Positions 23,415-33,591 of a DNA stretch of 64,000 nt are shown here, one piece after another (within the stretch, counting starts at the first letter, position 1; every line of letters begins with the position of its first letter). Origin of the DNA: Cannabis sativa (Eukaryota; Streptophyta; Magnoliopsida; Rosales; Cannabaceae); assembly GCF_029168945.1 (NCBI RefSeq), contig NC_083602.1, positions 90,282,027-90,346,026 on the forward strand. Direction: 5' to 3'. Position numbers and translations under genes: made by a program. A model generated the notes under the pieces. The model did not search any database, was not told where the DNA came from, and saw only the letters and a list, made by a program, of their open reading frames with translations.

Positions 23415-26161
23415 ATTTCATCATTGATTTAATCCCTGAGGCAGAACCTGTTTCAAAGGCACCCTACCGAATGGCACCTGCTGAATTAAAAGAACTAAAG
23501 ATACAACTCCAAGGGATGTTGGATCTAGGGTTTACTCGGCCTAGTGTGTCACCTTGGGGAGCCCCTGTGCTATTTGTGAAGAAGAAAGATGGAACTCTTC
23601 GAATGTGTATCGATTACCGGGAGCTGAATAAGTTAACCATTAAGAATAAATATCCTCTGCCCAGAATTGACGATTTGTTTGACCAACTCCAGGGGAAGAC
23701 TGTATTCTCTAAAATTGACTTGAGGTCTGGGTATCATCAATTGAGAATTCGAGAAGAGGATATCCCGAAGACAGCTTTCCGAACCAGGTATGGTCACTAT
23801 GAATTCCTGGTTATGTCTTTTGGGTTAACAAATGCGCCGACAGCTTTTATGGATCTCATGAATAGGGTATTCAAGGATTTCCTCGATAATTTTGTAATTG
23901 TATTTATCGATGATATTCTTGTGTACTCTCGATCAGAAGCAGAGCATGAGCAACACCTTCGAATGGTTCTGCAGCGACTTAGAGATCATAAACTCTATGC
24001 AAAATTCAAAAAGTGTGAGTTTTGGCTATCACAAGTGTCTTTTCTGGGGCATATTGTTGGAAAAGACGGAATTATGGTTGATCCAGGAAAGATTGAAGCA
24101 GTGAAGAATTGGCCTAGACCTAAAACAGTCACTGAAATTCGAAGTTTTCTCGGTTTAGCGGGTTATTATCGGCGTTTTGTGGAAGGATTTTCCAAAATTG
24201 CCATGCCGTTATCTGAGTTAACTAGGAAGAATCAGCGATTTATATGGTCAGATAAGTGTAAAAAGAGCTTTCAAGAGCTGAAGCAACGATTGATTACAGC
24301 TCCTGTTCTAGCCTTGCCTTCTGATCAAGAAAAGTTTGTGGTGTATTGTGATGCTTCTAGGCAGGGTTTAGGCTGTGTGTTGATGCAAGCAGATAAAATC
24401 ATAGCTTATGCTTCTCGGCAACTGAAAGTTTATGAGCAGCGTTACCCAACTCACGACCTAGAACTTGCAGCAGTGGTGTTCGCCCTGAAAATTTGGCGAC
24501 ATTACTTGTATGGTGAAAGGTGTGAGATTTACACTGATCACAAGAGTCTCAAGTATTTCTTCACTCAGAAGGATTTGAATATGAGACAGAGAAGGTGGTT
24601 AGAATTGGTAAAAGACTATGACTGCGAAATTCTGTATCATCCTGGAAAGGCAAATGTTGTGGCTGATGCCTTAAGCAGAAAAGGACCTGATCAGATATTT
24701 AATATGGTTATGATTTCCTCTCAGCTAGCCACGGAAATGACTAGAGCAAACATTGAGTTGGTGACTGAGGAATTATTTAATCTGACACTTCAGTCAGATT
24801 TGTTGGAAAGAATCAGAATGGCTCAGTTAGAAGATTCAGAATTGACTAAGATTCGAGAAGATGTCTTAGCGGGCAAAGCTAAGGACTTCTCCACTGCTGA
24901 CAATGGAATGCTGTTGTTTAAGGCACGGGTGTGTGTCCCTGATTTCATTGAGCTTAAGAAAGAAATTTTAGAAGAAGCTCATACTACCCCTTACTCATTA
25001 CATCCAGGAACCACCAAAATGTATCAAGATTTGAAGCCCTATTTCTGGTGGTACGGGATGAAGAAGGATGTAGTGGACTATGTCACTAAATGCCTAACCT
25101 GTCAGCAAGTCAAAGCCGAGCATCAACGACCGGCAGGGTTACTTCAACCGTTAACACTTCCGGAATGGAAGTGGGAAGACATTGCAATGGATTTTGTGGT
25201 TGGATTGCCTAGAACCACAGGGATGTACGACTCAGTTTGGGTCGTGGTGGATCGTTTTACAAAGTCAGCACATTTCTTACCTGTTAAGGTAACCTATTCA
25301 GTGGATCAGTATGCTGATTTGTATGTGAAAGAAATTGTTCGTCTTCATGGGGTACCGAAGTCAATCGTTTCAGATAGGGATCCTAAATTTACCTCAAAGT
25401 TTTGGATGAGTTTGCAAAAGGCTATGGGAACTAATTTGAAGTTCAGCACAGCCTTTCATCCTCAAACAGATGGTCAATCTGAACGAACCATCCAGATACT
25501 TGAAGACTTGTTACGAGCTTGTGTTATGGACTTTGGAGGGTCATGGAGTAAATATTTGCCTCTGATTGAATTCTCCTATAATAATAGCTATCAAAGTACC
25601 ATAGGAATGGCTCCCTATGAGCTGCTCTATGGAAGAAAGTGTCGTTCCCCAATTCATTGGGACGAAACAGGAGAACGAAAATACTTAGGCCCTGAATTAG
25701 TCCAGAAAACGAATGAAGCAATAGACAAGATCAAAGCTCGAATGCTTGCTTCTCAAAGCAGGCAGAAAAGTTATGCAGACCCCAAGCGACGGGATGTTAC
25801 ATTCCAACCTGGCGATCATGTCTTTTTGCGTGTATCCCCGATGAAGGGAGTCAGACGTTTTGGAAAGAAAGGTAAACTGAGCCCTAGGTTTATTGGACCT
25901 TTTGAAATTCTGGAAAAAGTTGGACAAGTTGCTTATAGGTTGGCTTTACCTCCTTCCTTATCAGCAGTGCATAGCGTGTTTCATGTTTCCATGCTGAGGA
26001 AGTATGTGTCTGATCCAATGCATGTTCTGAGTTACGAAGTACTAGAATTGCAACCTGATTTATCATATGACGAACAACCAGTGCGAATTCTAGATAAAAA
26101 AGGAAAAGGTTCTCCGAACCAAAACCATATCATTGGTCAAGGTACTTTGGAGGAACAGTAA
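23279..26161 (+). pseudogene. pol: Reverse transcriptase, RNase H and integrase
   Basis: Open for 960 codons, although its first residues are out-of-frame protease sequence. Order: linker [22 protein letters not shown] with [27 protein letters not shown] and the FIDDILVYS catalytic box; RNase H ([24 protein letters not shown]); integrase HHCC zinc finger (HPGTTK to CLTCQQVKA); catalytic DDE residues in [17 protein letters not shown] and [14 protein letters not shown] module [10 protein letters not shown]. The enzyme segment itself looks uninterrupted, but it is cut from Gag and protease upstream and from the chromodomain downstream by frameshifts. Confidence 0.9.
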
Positions 26162-26228
26162 AGTGGAAGAGGCCACTTGGGAATTGGAATCTGATATGAG
26201 GGGCCAGTATCCTGAGTTATTCAGGTAG
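26117..26228 (+). pseudogene. pol: Chromodomain-like C-terminus of integrase, shifted frame
   Basis: In the frame +1 relative to the integrase ORF, the sequence reads [19 protein letters not shown] and continues to a TAG at 26226-26228. This is the usual C-terminal tail of plant chromovirus integrases, which targets heterochromatin. The shift lies near 26115. Confidence 0.75.
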
Positions 26229-26249
26229 ATTTCGGGGGCGAAATCCTTT

Positions 26250-26265
26250 TTAACGGGGGGATAAT
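26250..26265 (+). other. Polypurine tract
   Basis: A G-run, taacggggggataat, sits directly before the 3' LTR, the plus-strand priming site of LTR elements. Confidence 0.8.
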
Positions 26266-28132
26266 TGTAAAGACCGCCTATGAATAGTACTTTATATTAT
26301 TAATTATTTAAGGTTTATGTATTAATAATTATGGTGTGCATATTTTAGAAATATATTTTATATAACATATGTGTTTTTATGCTATTTTATACTTAATTAC
26401 CTAAATTCTGTGATTGTGTCCGGAAGCTGTGGAAAGCGACGTTGGGCCTAGAGGGTTGTATTTTATAATTTAATTTATTATCGGGATATTATCATTATAT
26501 GGTAGAGGCGCTAGAATTTTCGGGGATTAATATTGGACCATTTTGCCCTTGAGGGTTTATAATTAATTTATTAGGGTCAAGGGGCATTTAAGTCTTTTCC
26601 TCTTTATTTTGGCTTGTAGTAGACACTTGAATGCAGCCATATATTATATTGAATTAGAAGATAAGCTTGAGGAAGGTTTATGGTGAAGGGAAATTAGAAA
26701 AAAAAACTAAAGGAAAATCCTCAATTCTACCTCTCTCTCTCTTTCGAACCATCATCCCAGCAAGGAGAGGATTTGCTTCTCTGTTTAAGTTTTCTAATCT
26801 CAGCAAGTTATTGTACACTTTGAATCAAGGTAACCCTCTTAACTTTCTATTGAAGTTTTAGTTGAATTTTGAGTTAAGCTAGGTGAAATTAGGTTGAATT
26901 GAGGGGCTGTATATGTTTATTCAGTTTGAATTCAATTGCTGAAGTTAAATTATGGCTATTCCTACTGTTTTAAACTAGATTTAAGCCCTAGGGTGTTGAA
27001 TTATTCAAGCTAGAGTTTAGGAACCTAAGTTAGGTCATCAATGGTGTTTTTGGAATTTGATTGAATTGTTGAGTTTTGTTGATTGGAACTGGTATATTTT
27101 AGTGTATACAGGTATTCTGGAGAGTTTCACAAGATTTGGGTTGGATTTGAGGTTGTGGGGTTGGAATTTTGGTTCCCAGACCAGAACCGGAATTCGATTC
27201 TGGGAGCTGCGTCGGCCGGTCGGCCGGTTGGTCCCGGGAAACCGGACTTCGGTGGGAACCGACTGCTTAGGTTGGGGTTTTTTCCCGAACCCTAGTTTTT
27301 CCCGTTTTTAAGCATTTTAGGGTATTGGCATCCTTTTCATCGATAGGGTTAAGCTTAGTTTGTATTTTAAATCCTCGATAAGTGTTTTAGCGAGTCTCTC
27401 ATCGGTTTTTGAACGTTATGGTTTAGGGCCCTGTAAAACGTCGAGCTGCACTTCCACTCAGGCTGACCGGCACACTTGAGCAAGGAACGAGGTAAGATAG
27501 CGTAAGAATATTTATATATATGAATGTTTATGCTTGTTTTGAATGTTATTATAAGTACGGTGTTACCAACACGAGTACCCAGGGTACGTCGTGTTCGTGG
27601 TACAACACTTAGTAATTCTCGGGAGTACAATCAGGGCTCTACCAACACAAGTATGGAGTTGATACTTTAGTGCATTTGGTATAGTAGTCGTACTACCCTT
27701 AAGAACGTTCTTAATCATTTGGTGAGCTTCGTTGTTAAGCTCAGGGCAGCTTGATCATAAAGCTGGCATCGTGCTACTTTTATATTTCTTGCATATCTTA
27801 CTGAGTCTGTTGACTCATCAGTTTGCTACCTTGTGTAGGTAAAGGAAAAGCAAAGCTGGAGGAACAGTGAGGTGGAACTCGGCATGATTGTACATATTGC
27901 GGCAGTGCAACCTGGAGGGTTTCGGTTTATAAATATCTTGGAGTCTGTATTTTGAAGATGCATGTCCGCAAAGCTTTAAAAAAAAAAAAAAAAAAAATAT
28001 ATATGTATATGTAATAGTAAAATACTTTTAATCCAAATTTTGATACTCGGGATCCCGATCCATATGGTTATTAATATATAAATTATTAAAGTTATTTTCC
28101 GAGTTTATTATTATTAAAATACGGACGTTACA
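26266..28132 (+). repeat. 3' LTR
   Basis: Same ends as the 5' LTR, 11 bp shorter. Outside the 27191-27270 patch the differences I saw are two substitutions near 27404 and 27428 and the length of the A/AT run near 27979-28010. Confidence 0.95.
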
Positions 28133-28536
28133 AAGGAGGTATTATCTAATTTGTAGATCTAAGATTCTCAATTTGACCTTTATTACCTATATATATATAT
28201 ATTTATATTGTTGGGTAAATTAAATCAACATAAAATGTGTATAGATTCAATTAATAGAGATGCCAATGTTAGTATAATGAAGTAAGAATAAGGCCAATTT
28301 GTGTTCTCAAAAGGAGTTAAAAACCCACTAAATGTAGTGATCTCATGTGGGAAATAACACCTTAAGGTTTTGTTTATTTTAAAGATATAAAAATATATAT
28401 ATGATAGGCCCCCCTTGTCGTTTAATAATATTAAATGTACCTATGCTTGCCTAGCTAATAATTTTGCCACCGTCGGTGTTTTCAATATTTTCTTGCTAAA
28501 AAATATTATTGGTACGAAAATTGTTAAAAAATATTA

Positions 28537-28685
28537 TTAGTATTTAACACTTTTCTCGCTATCATATTATTGTTGGTGTAATTAAATATCGGGTTTTATA
28601 TAGCTTAAAGAATATCGTTAACTAATCATGAGACGCTACTTATAGAAGGTAATGGGCACCACAGGTGCTCAATAGTAATGCTCTC
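28537..28685. mobile_element. MITE copy, GGCACC-family (copy E)
   Basis: Carries 'ggtgtaattaaatatcggg', 'cgttaactaatcatgagacg' and the tip gggcaccacaggtgctc. Confidence 0.5.
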
Positions 28686-28855
28686 GTTGGTACTTAATAC
28701 CATCTTCGATATCATACTACTATTGATGTAATTAAGTATTAGATCCTATTTAACTTTAAAAAATAGCTTTTAAAGAATATTATTAACTAATCATGAGGCG
28801 CCACTTATAAAAAATATATTAAGCACTATTGATATCCAATAACAATACTCTTTAA
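28680..28855. mobile_element. MITE copy, GGCACC-family (copy F)
   Basis: Directly abuts copy E: 'gatgtaattaagtattagat', 'aaaaaatagcttttaaagaa' and 'aactaatcatgaggcgccac'. The ends are diverged. Confidence 0.5.
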
Positions 28856-29442
28856 ATTATAATTTTTTATATATAAGAGTGTATATTAAATTATAACATA
28901 CCTTTTATCAATTTTTAAAAAATTTCAATATTAGTTAGTTGCAATGTATATGTATATTTTATTTTTTATACATAAACTAACTATTTAGACATTTATAGCT
29001 AGAAAAGTAATTCTCCACCTATGTAAGCTTCCTATATATATATTTTTCATTAGGTTAGGTGCCCCAAACCAAATAAGTAAGAGAAATTTAAATGGAATTT
29101 GATGATGGATGTATAAATGGTGATTGTGAAGTAGCTAGGGTGAATAAATCTAACTTCTAACTTTCTATTATAATTTATTGTCAACTTTTAAAACTAAATA
29201 TTAATTTCTTTTTTCATATGGTAATATTCATTATAGATATAACATTATTTTTGTAAAATTTTAAATTTTTTTTGAATAATTTATTATGTCAAAATAAGTT
29301 TAAATTTTTTTACATATGTAGTAGACTGTAATATTGAGAACTCTTTTTAGTTATGTAAACTATTATTATACATCATTGTGTGTAATACTTGTGTACAATT
29401 TGAGTGTATATCTACCATTACTTATTATTTATTTATAAGAAT

Positions 29443-29545
29443 CGCTAAAAAGCATCAGTACTTAGCACACTCTTTAGTGTCATATCACTATTAGTATAAT
29501 TAAATATCAGATACTAGTATTCAATAACAATACTCTTTATTTATT
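29443..29545. mobile_element. MITE fragment, GGCACC-family (copy G)
   Basis: 'cgctaaaaagcatcagtact', 'tatcactattagtataatta' and 'ttcaataacaatactct' match the family ends; the centre is deleted. Confidence 0.4.
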
Positions 29546-30199
29546 TATTTATTTATATATTTATTGAGTGAGTGAGGATTGCATAAGAGAAGATAGGCAT
29601 GGTAAGCGCCGTAAAGATTAGGTAGCAAAGTTTGAATATTTCTCAACAAATTAATGAACATATTAATATATATATATTTTTGGTGGTTTTGGTGCAATCC
29701 ATTCCTCTCTTACTTTGCTTTTTTTTATTAAAAAAAATCCATACATACAACCAAATCAATAATATTGGTTAATTATGTCAATTTGGGTATATACTAATAC
29801 TATATATTATATGATGCTACTTCTTGTCAAATTTGATTGCTTCACTATCTATCCAAAACAAATAAGTTAGACAAGTCAAATGCATTACCAAAGATAGTTG
29901 CCGGAAATATATACATATTTAAATAATTAGTTAATTATAAAATAAAGTAGAGGCCTCATTGTTCTAATATTAGTAAGAGAAATTATAATTAACTTTAATA
30001 TGATAATAATGTATACTATATAATTAAAGCAAGTTTCTTATTGATTTTTGTAAAGTTTTAGATAATTTAATATAACAGTATATATTATAATTATAGTAAA
30101 TATTTTGTTATTAGGAGTATTCTAATTTTTTGTAATTTTTATTAATTTGGTAAAAAATTTATCATTTGGTAGCGATATTTGGGCAATTGCTACCAAATA

Positions 30200-30885
30200 A
30201 GACAACCTGTGAGTAACCCACCAGATCAGCTCATTGAGTTCCGAGGAGGAACATCTCCATCCCAACTAGCTTTTAGTTTCTTTGATCTACCAACATGTTC
30301 ATCTTTCTGAGGTTATCTTTTGTTCGAATTTTTTGTAACAAGACTAGCCATAATACAATTCTAGGCTTTGGGACACTAAGTCTATCCCAAACCACCTTAC
30401 TCCAAGGTACCCTGTGTGATTGGTCAAATAAAAGTTACAACCCATGTTTAATACTATATTTTGAATCAGTAAAAGTTAATAAATCCGTTCGAGCTTTAAA
30501 TGCATCATTTACTGCAACAAGCTTCTTCCAATACCATCTGTAACCATTAAGAGCCTGGTAATCTCACCAATCTTTATCTATTAAGTAGATACCTTTAATC
30601 CACTTAACAAATAAATTATCTTTGTTGGTAGCTATTGCGCAAACGTATTTCTCCATGGCTACCACGTTCCAATCTAGTACTCTTCAAAAACCCAAACTCC
30701 TTTCTTTGTTTGGCAGACATACATTACTCCAAGCTATCAAACCTAGACCACTATAATCTGCCAAGCCTTTCCAAAAAAAAGGCCCTACATATAGCCTCCA
30801 CATTTTTCAAAATTTTTTTAGAAGAATTGTTATTTGAGCCCAATAAGAGTGAATAGAGATGAGAACTGAATTAATGAGAGTAACT
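30200..30885 (-). pseudogene. Decayed LINE fragment with zf-RVT-like coding remnant
   Basis: Minus-strand translation in drifting frames gives VWDRLSVPKPRIVLWLVLL and IRTKDNLRKM, the W..RLSVPK.R...W.......R..T.D.L signature of the zf-RVT zinc-binding domain after plant LINE reverse transcriptases. Further upstream on the same strand are phrases like KGLADYSGLGLIAWSNVCLP. There are many stops and shifts. The plus-strand ORFs here (30295, 30635) are its shadows. Confidence 0.6.
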
Positions 30886-30889
30886 CTTC

Positions 30890-31143
30890 TCATATAAGAT
30901 AAGTTTCTCGAGCTCCATACCTTGATTCGTGTGATAGTCCTGTGATCCGTAAGGGGAAATATTGAGTAAGCTGTGCAATCCCACATCGCCTGGGGAAGGT
31001 CAAGTGTGATGATTTTGAGACTGTGTAGGTATGGGACTGCACAATTAAAGAGAGCTTAAATGGATTCATTGGTATTACATATATCAATAAGGCGCATCTT
31101 ATTTTCTGGTAGCCCATCTCGAAAGAACTCCACAGTTAAGCGT
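30890..31143 (+). mobile_element. Cassandra-type TRIM LTR fragment with 5S rRNA-like sequence
   Basis: Contains 'aatcccacatcgcctgggga', 'caataaggcgcatctta' and 'gaactccacagttaagcgtg' (31125-31144). The last closely resembles the inner part of plant 5S rRNA (GAACTCCGAAGTTAAGCGTG from memory). Cassandra retrotransposons are known to carry 5S-like sequence in their LTRs, usually with these flanking phrases. The 5S-like part stops abruptly at AAGCGTG, so the rest of the LTR is missing. It is not a functional 5S gene. Confidence 0.65.
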
Positions 31144-31144
31144 G

Positions 31145-31763
31145 AACGACATCCAATCCAATCCAAATGAACTAAACTGATTCAATCTAATCGAATTATA
31201 AAAAATTGGATATCCAATTACAAATTAGATTGGATGTTAAAAGTTGAATTCTAATTGAATTAGATAGATTCTTAGATGTCAATCTCAAAATCTAATTACA
31301 TTTATACATACAAAAAAAAAATTGCTTATATTTACCTATATATAATAAAAAAAATATTAAAAAATTAAAAAATATATTTTTAGTGGTTCTTTTTTTGTAT
31401 TGAATTTGTAACACTTGATTTTTTTGTGTATTTATTTTCATATGTTTTGATCTATTTTATTACTTGTCAATATTGTTGTTTTAGTTATCAAATTTTTAGT
31501 GGCATTAAACTTGTAAAAATGATATTTTATATAGTACTATTAAACTTAAATAAATGGTGATATTTAATTTTTATGTATTTTTTTCATATTTTTTTAAGTT
31601 AATATTAAAAGTTTATATAATTAGATATTCAATTTAAAAATTGATTCAATCCTATTAATCAAAAGTTTAATTAAATTGGATGGAATGATAATTTTTTAAA
31701 TCTAATTACTAATTAAATTGAATTAGATTATAATAAAAATATTGGATTGAATATACTCAACCC
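31145..31763. repeat. ATCCAATCC-bounded repeat, possibly a degenerate inverted-repeat element
   Basis: The left end has atccaatccaatccaaat and 'gattcaatctaatcgaatta'; the right end has inverted-like phrases (taaattgaattagatta, attggattgaa). The inner part is AT-rich. It begins exactly where the Cassandra fragment stops. Symmetry is imperfect and no target duplication was found. Confidence 0.3.
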
Positions 31764-32210
31764 TTCCACCATGATCAAATCAATAAAACAATTACTTATC
31801 CACTTTTTAAGCACATCTAATAATATATAAATTAGCATATATTGTACGTACTTGAATTAATATGATATATAGTGTTAGAATTAATCCTCTTTTGAAACTT
31901 CATAATCATACCGACCCTCCAAATTCAATCATATATAAATATGATTAGAAATGAGAAAACATAATTTGAATCCATTAATGGTTTCTAAATATTATGTTAG
32001 TGTGTTCTTTGAATTTTAGAAATGTGTATTAAAAATGATTGAGAGAGAGAGAAATGATAAGGGTAAAGAGTTGTGTAGCATTACACAAAAATTAATGTAA
32101 TATTTATTATTAACTTAAGCTATTGTTGAAAAATTAGGGTGTATATATATATTATGAAGTACATATGTCATTAGTCAAGTTTTTCAAAAATTGATATGAT
32201 TTCATAATTA
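31764..32210. other. AT-rich spacer before the LINE
   Basis: No gene or clear element seen. Confidence 0.4.
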
Positions 32211-32379
32211 AATAATCATATGTATAAATCTTTGTAGATATAATACTTGAGTAGAGGATTAATAAAAAATTGTATGTCTGGTCCTTTGACCTGTGTTTCT
32301 CTGGTTTGCTGTTAATCGTTATAGTGTAAAGTGTTCTTTTGGCTCTAGTGTTTTGTTTGTTTCTTAACTGCTTTGCTTC

Positions 32380-33591
32380 ATGGCGGACGAGGTTAGTATG
32401 GAATTGGAAAGTGAGAGGGATTTTATCACAATAACAAGCGGTGAAGATGATGATGGAGGCCTATTATACGACACAAACAATAAGGAACTATCAGACTTTG
32501 ACGATCGATGGTGTATTGTAGGACGCTTCCTTACTGAAAGAGAACTGGATTTCATGGCTATGCAACACAAGATGGCATCCCTGTGGAGACCTGGTAGAGG
32601 TATGTTTGTGAAAGAATTGGGAGATAATGTTTATTTATTCCAGTTTTATCATCAGATAGATGTGGAAAGAGTTGTGGAAGGTAGTCCCTGGACGTTTGAC
32701 AGGGTTCCCTTGATTTTTTCGAGATTGCAACAAGGTGAAGACCCAAGGGCAGTGGTTCTGAATAAGCTGGATTTCTGGATTCAACTTCATGGTTTATCAA
32801 CGGGATTCATGTCAGCAAAGGTGGTGAAAGACATCGGCAACTACATTGGCATGTTTGTGGAAGCGGATAAGAATAACTTCATGGGAATTTGGCGAGATTA
32901 CCTCAGGGTACGCGTTTCTGTTCGTATTGATTTACCATTGAAAAGAAGGATGAAATTAGAAAAGAAAGGAGGGGAGATATGTTATGCCAATTTCAAGTAT
33001 GAGGATCTCCCAACGTTTTGTTTTATCTGTGGAATTCTTGGACATTCTGAAAAATTATGTCCTAAGTTGTTTGATACTCCACCCCATCTGTTAAAGAAGC
33101 CATACAACCTAGACTTAAAGGCTGTACCAAGGAGAAGACAACATACGATCGGCACTAAGTGGCTTCGGCAAGGTCTAATGGTGAGAGGAGAAAGCTCCGG
33201 CGACGGCATGGGAGGCAGCACGACTGCTCGAGACACAACGTCTGGGAACGTCAATGGTGGCGTAAATCCAGGGATGCATCATTCGTTTCCACGATCAGTG
33301 GGATTGGATGGAGGATTTCGTGGAACTGATAGGGACATCAATATTAGTAAATCATTGGCTGATTCTTTGGGATCTCCAAAAGATTATAATATACGTGATA
33401 CTAATATGAGGGAAGAAGTTAATGATGGCATTGATGGTGATCTACTAATTCTTGAATCAAAAAGGAAAAGAATTGCTGAAAATATTTCAAGTGGACCGAA
33501 TGGAAATGCTAATGGAAGTCTTGCTACTTCAGCAGGCCCAAAAAACTTAGTTGGGGCGGGTTCTGTGTCACAGGCCCGCCAAGACTTATGA
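32380..33591 (+). CDS. LINE ORF1 protein (DUF4283 and zinc knuckle, RNA-binding)
   Basis: 403 residues. The N-terminal acidic stretch is followed by a DUF4283-type domain (residues ~40-190: RWCIVGRFLTER, VYLFQF, GSPWTFDRVPLIFSRL, FWIQLHGLSTGFMS, RVRVSVRIDLPLKRRM). A CCHC knuckle, CFICGILGHSEKLC, lies near residue 215. The C-terminal third is a low-complexity Gly/Ser/Asn region. Plant LINE ORF1 proteins bind element RNA and form the retrotransposition particle. Its stop codon overlaps the start of ORF2 in the four bases ATGA. Confidence 0.9.
   Translation: MADEVSMELESERDFITITSGEDDDGGLLYDTNNKELSDFDDRWCIVGRFLTERELDFMAMQHKMASLWRPGRGMFVKELGDNVYLFQFYHQIDVERVVEGSPWTFDRVPLIFSRLQQGEDPRAVVLNKLDFWIQLHGLSTGFMSAKVVKDIGNYIGMFVEADKNNFMGIWRDYLRVRVSVRIDLPLKRRMKLEKKGGEICYANFKYEDLPTFCFICGILGHSEKLCPKLFDTPPHLLKKPYNLDLKAVPRRRQHTIGTKWLRQGLMVRGESSGDGMGGSTTARDTTSGNVNGGVNPGMHHSFPRSVGLDGGFRGTDRDINISKSLADSLGSPKDYNIRDTNMREEVNDGIDGDLLILESKRKRIAENISSGPNGNANGSLATSAGPKNLVGAGSVSQARQDL

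Larger units (their letters stand above)
19488..28137 (+). mobile_element. Ty3/gypsy LTR retrotransposon (chromovirus), full length, degenerate coding
   Basis: Complete structure: target duplication AAGGA (19488-19492 and 28133-28137), LTRs at 19493-21370 and 26266-28132, PBS at 21374-21385, gag, protease, RT, RNase H, integrase and a chromodomain-like tail, then a polypurine tract. LTRs of about 1.87 kb, RT before integrase and the C-terminal chromodomain fit the chromovirus lineage, Tekay/Del-like by LTR size (inference). The LTRs are almost identical outside one patch, so insertion looks recent. The coding region nevertheless has at least four frame breaks (about 22345, 22785, 23300 and 26115), so this copy should not make its own full polyprotein. 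Confidence 0.93.
28138..30149. other. AT-rich intergenic DNA with MITE copies
   Basis: No gene seen. It contains MITE copies at 28537, 28680 and 29443 and several (AT)n runs. Confidence 0.5.

Noticed and set aside
31120..31145. A functional 5S rRNA gene
   Set aside because: Only about 20 bp of 5S-like sequence is present, within Cassandra-type flanks, and the rest of the gene is absent.
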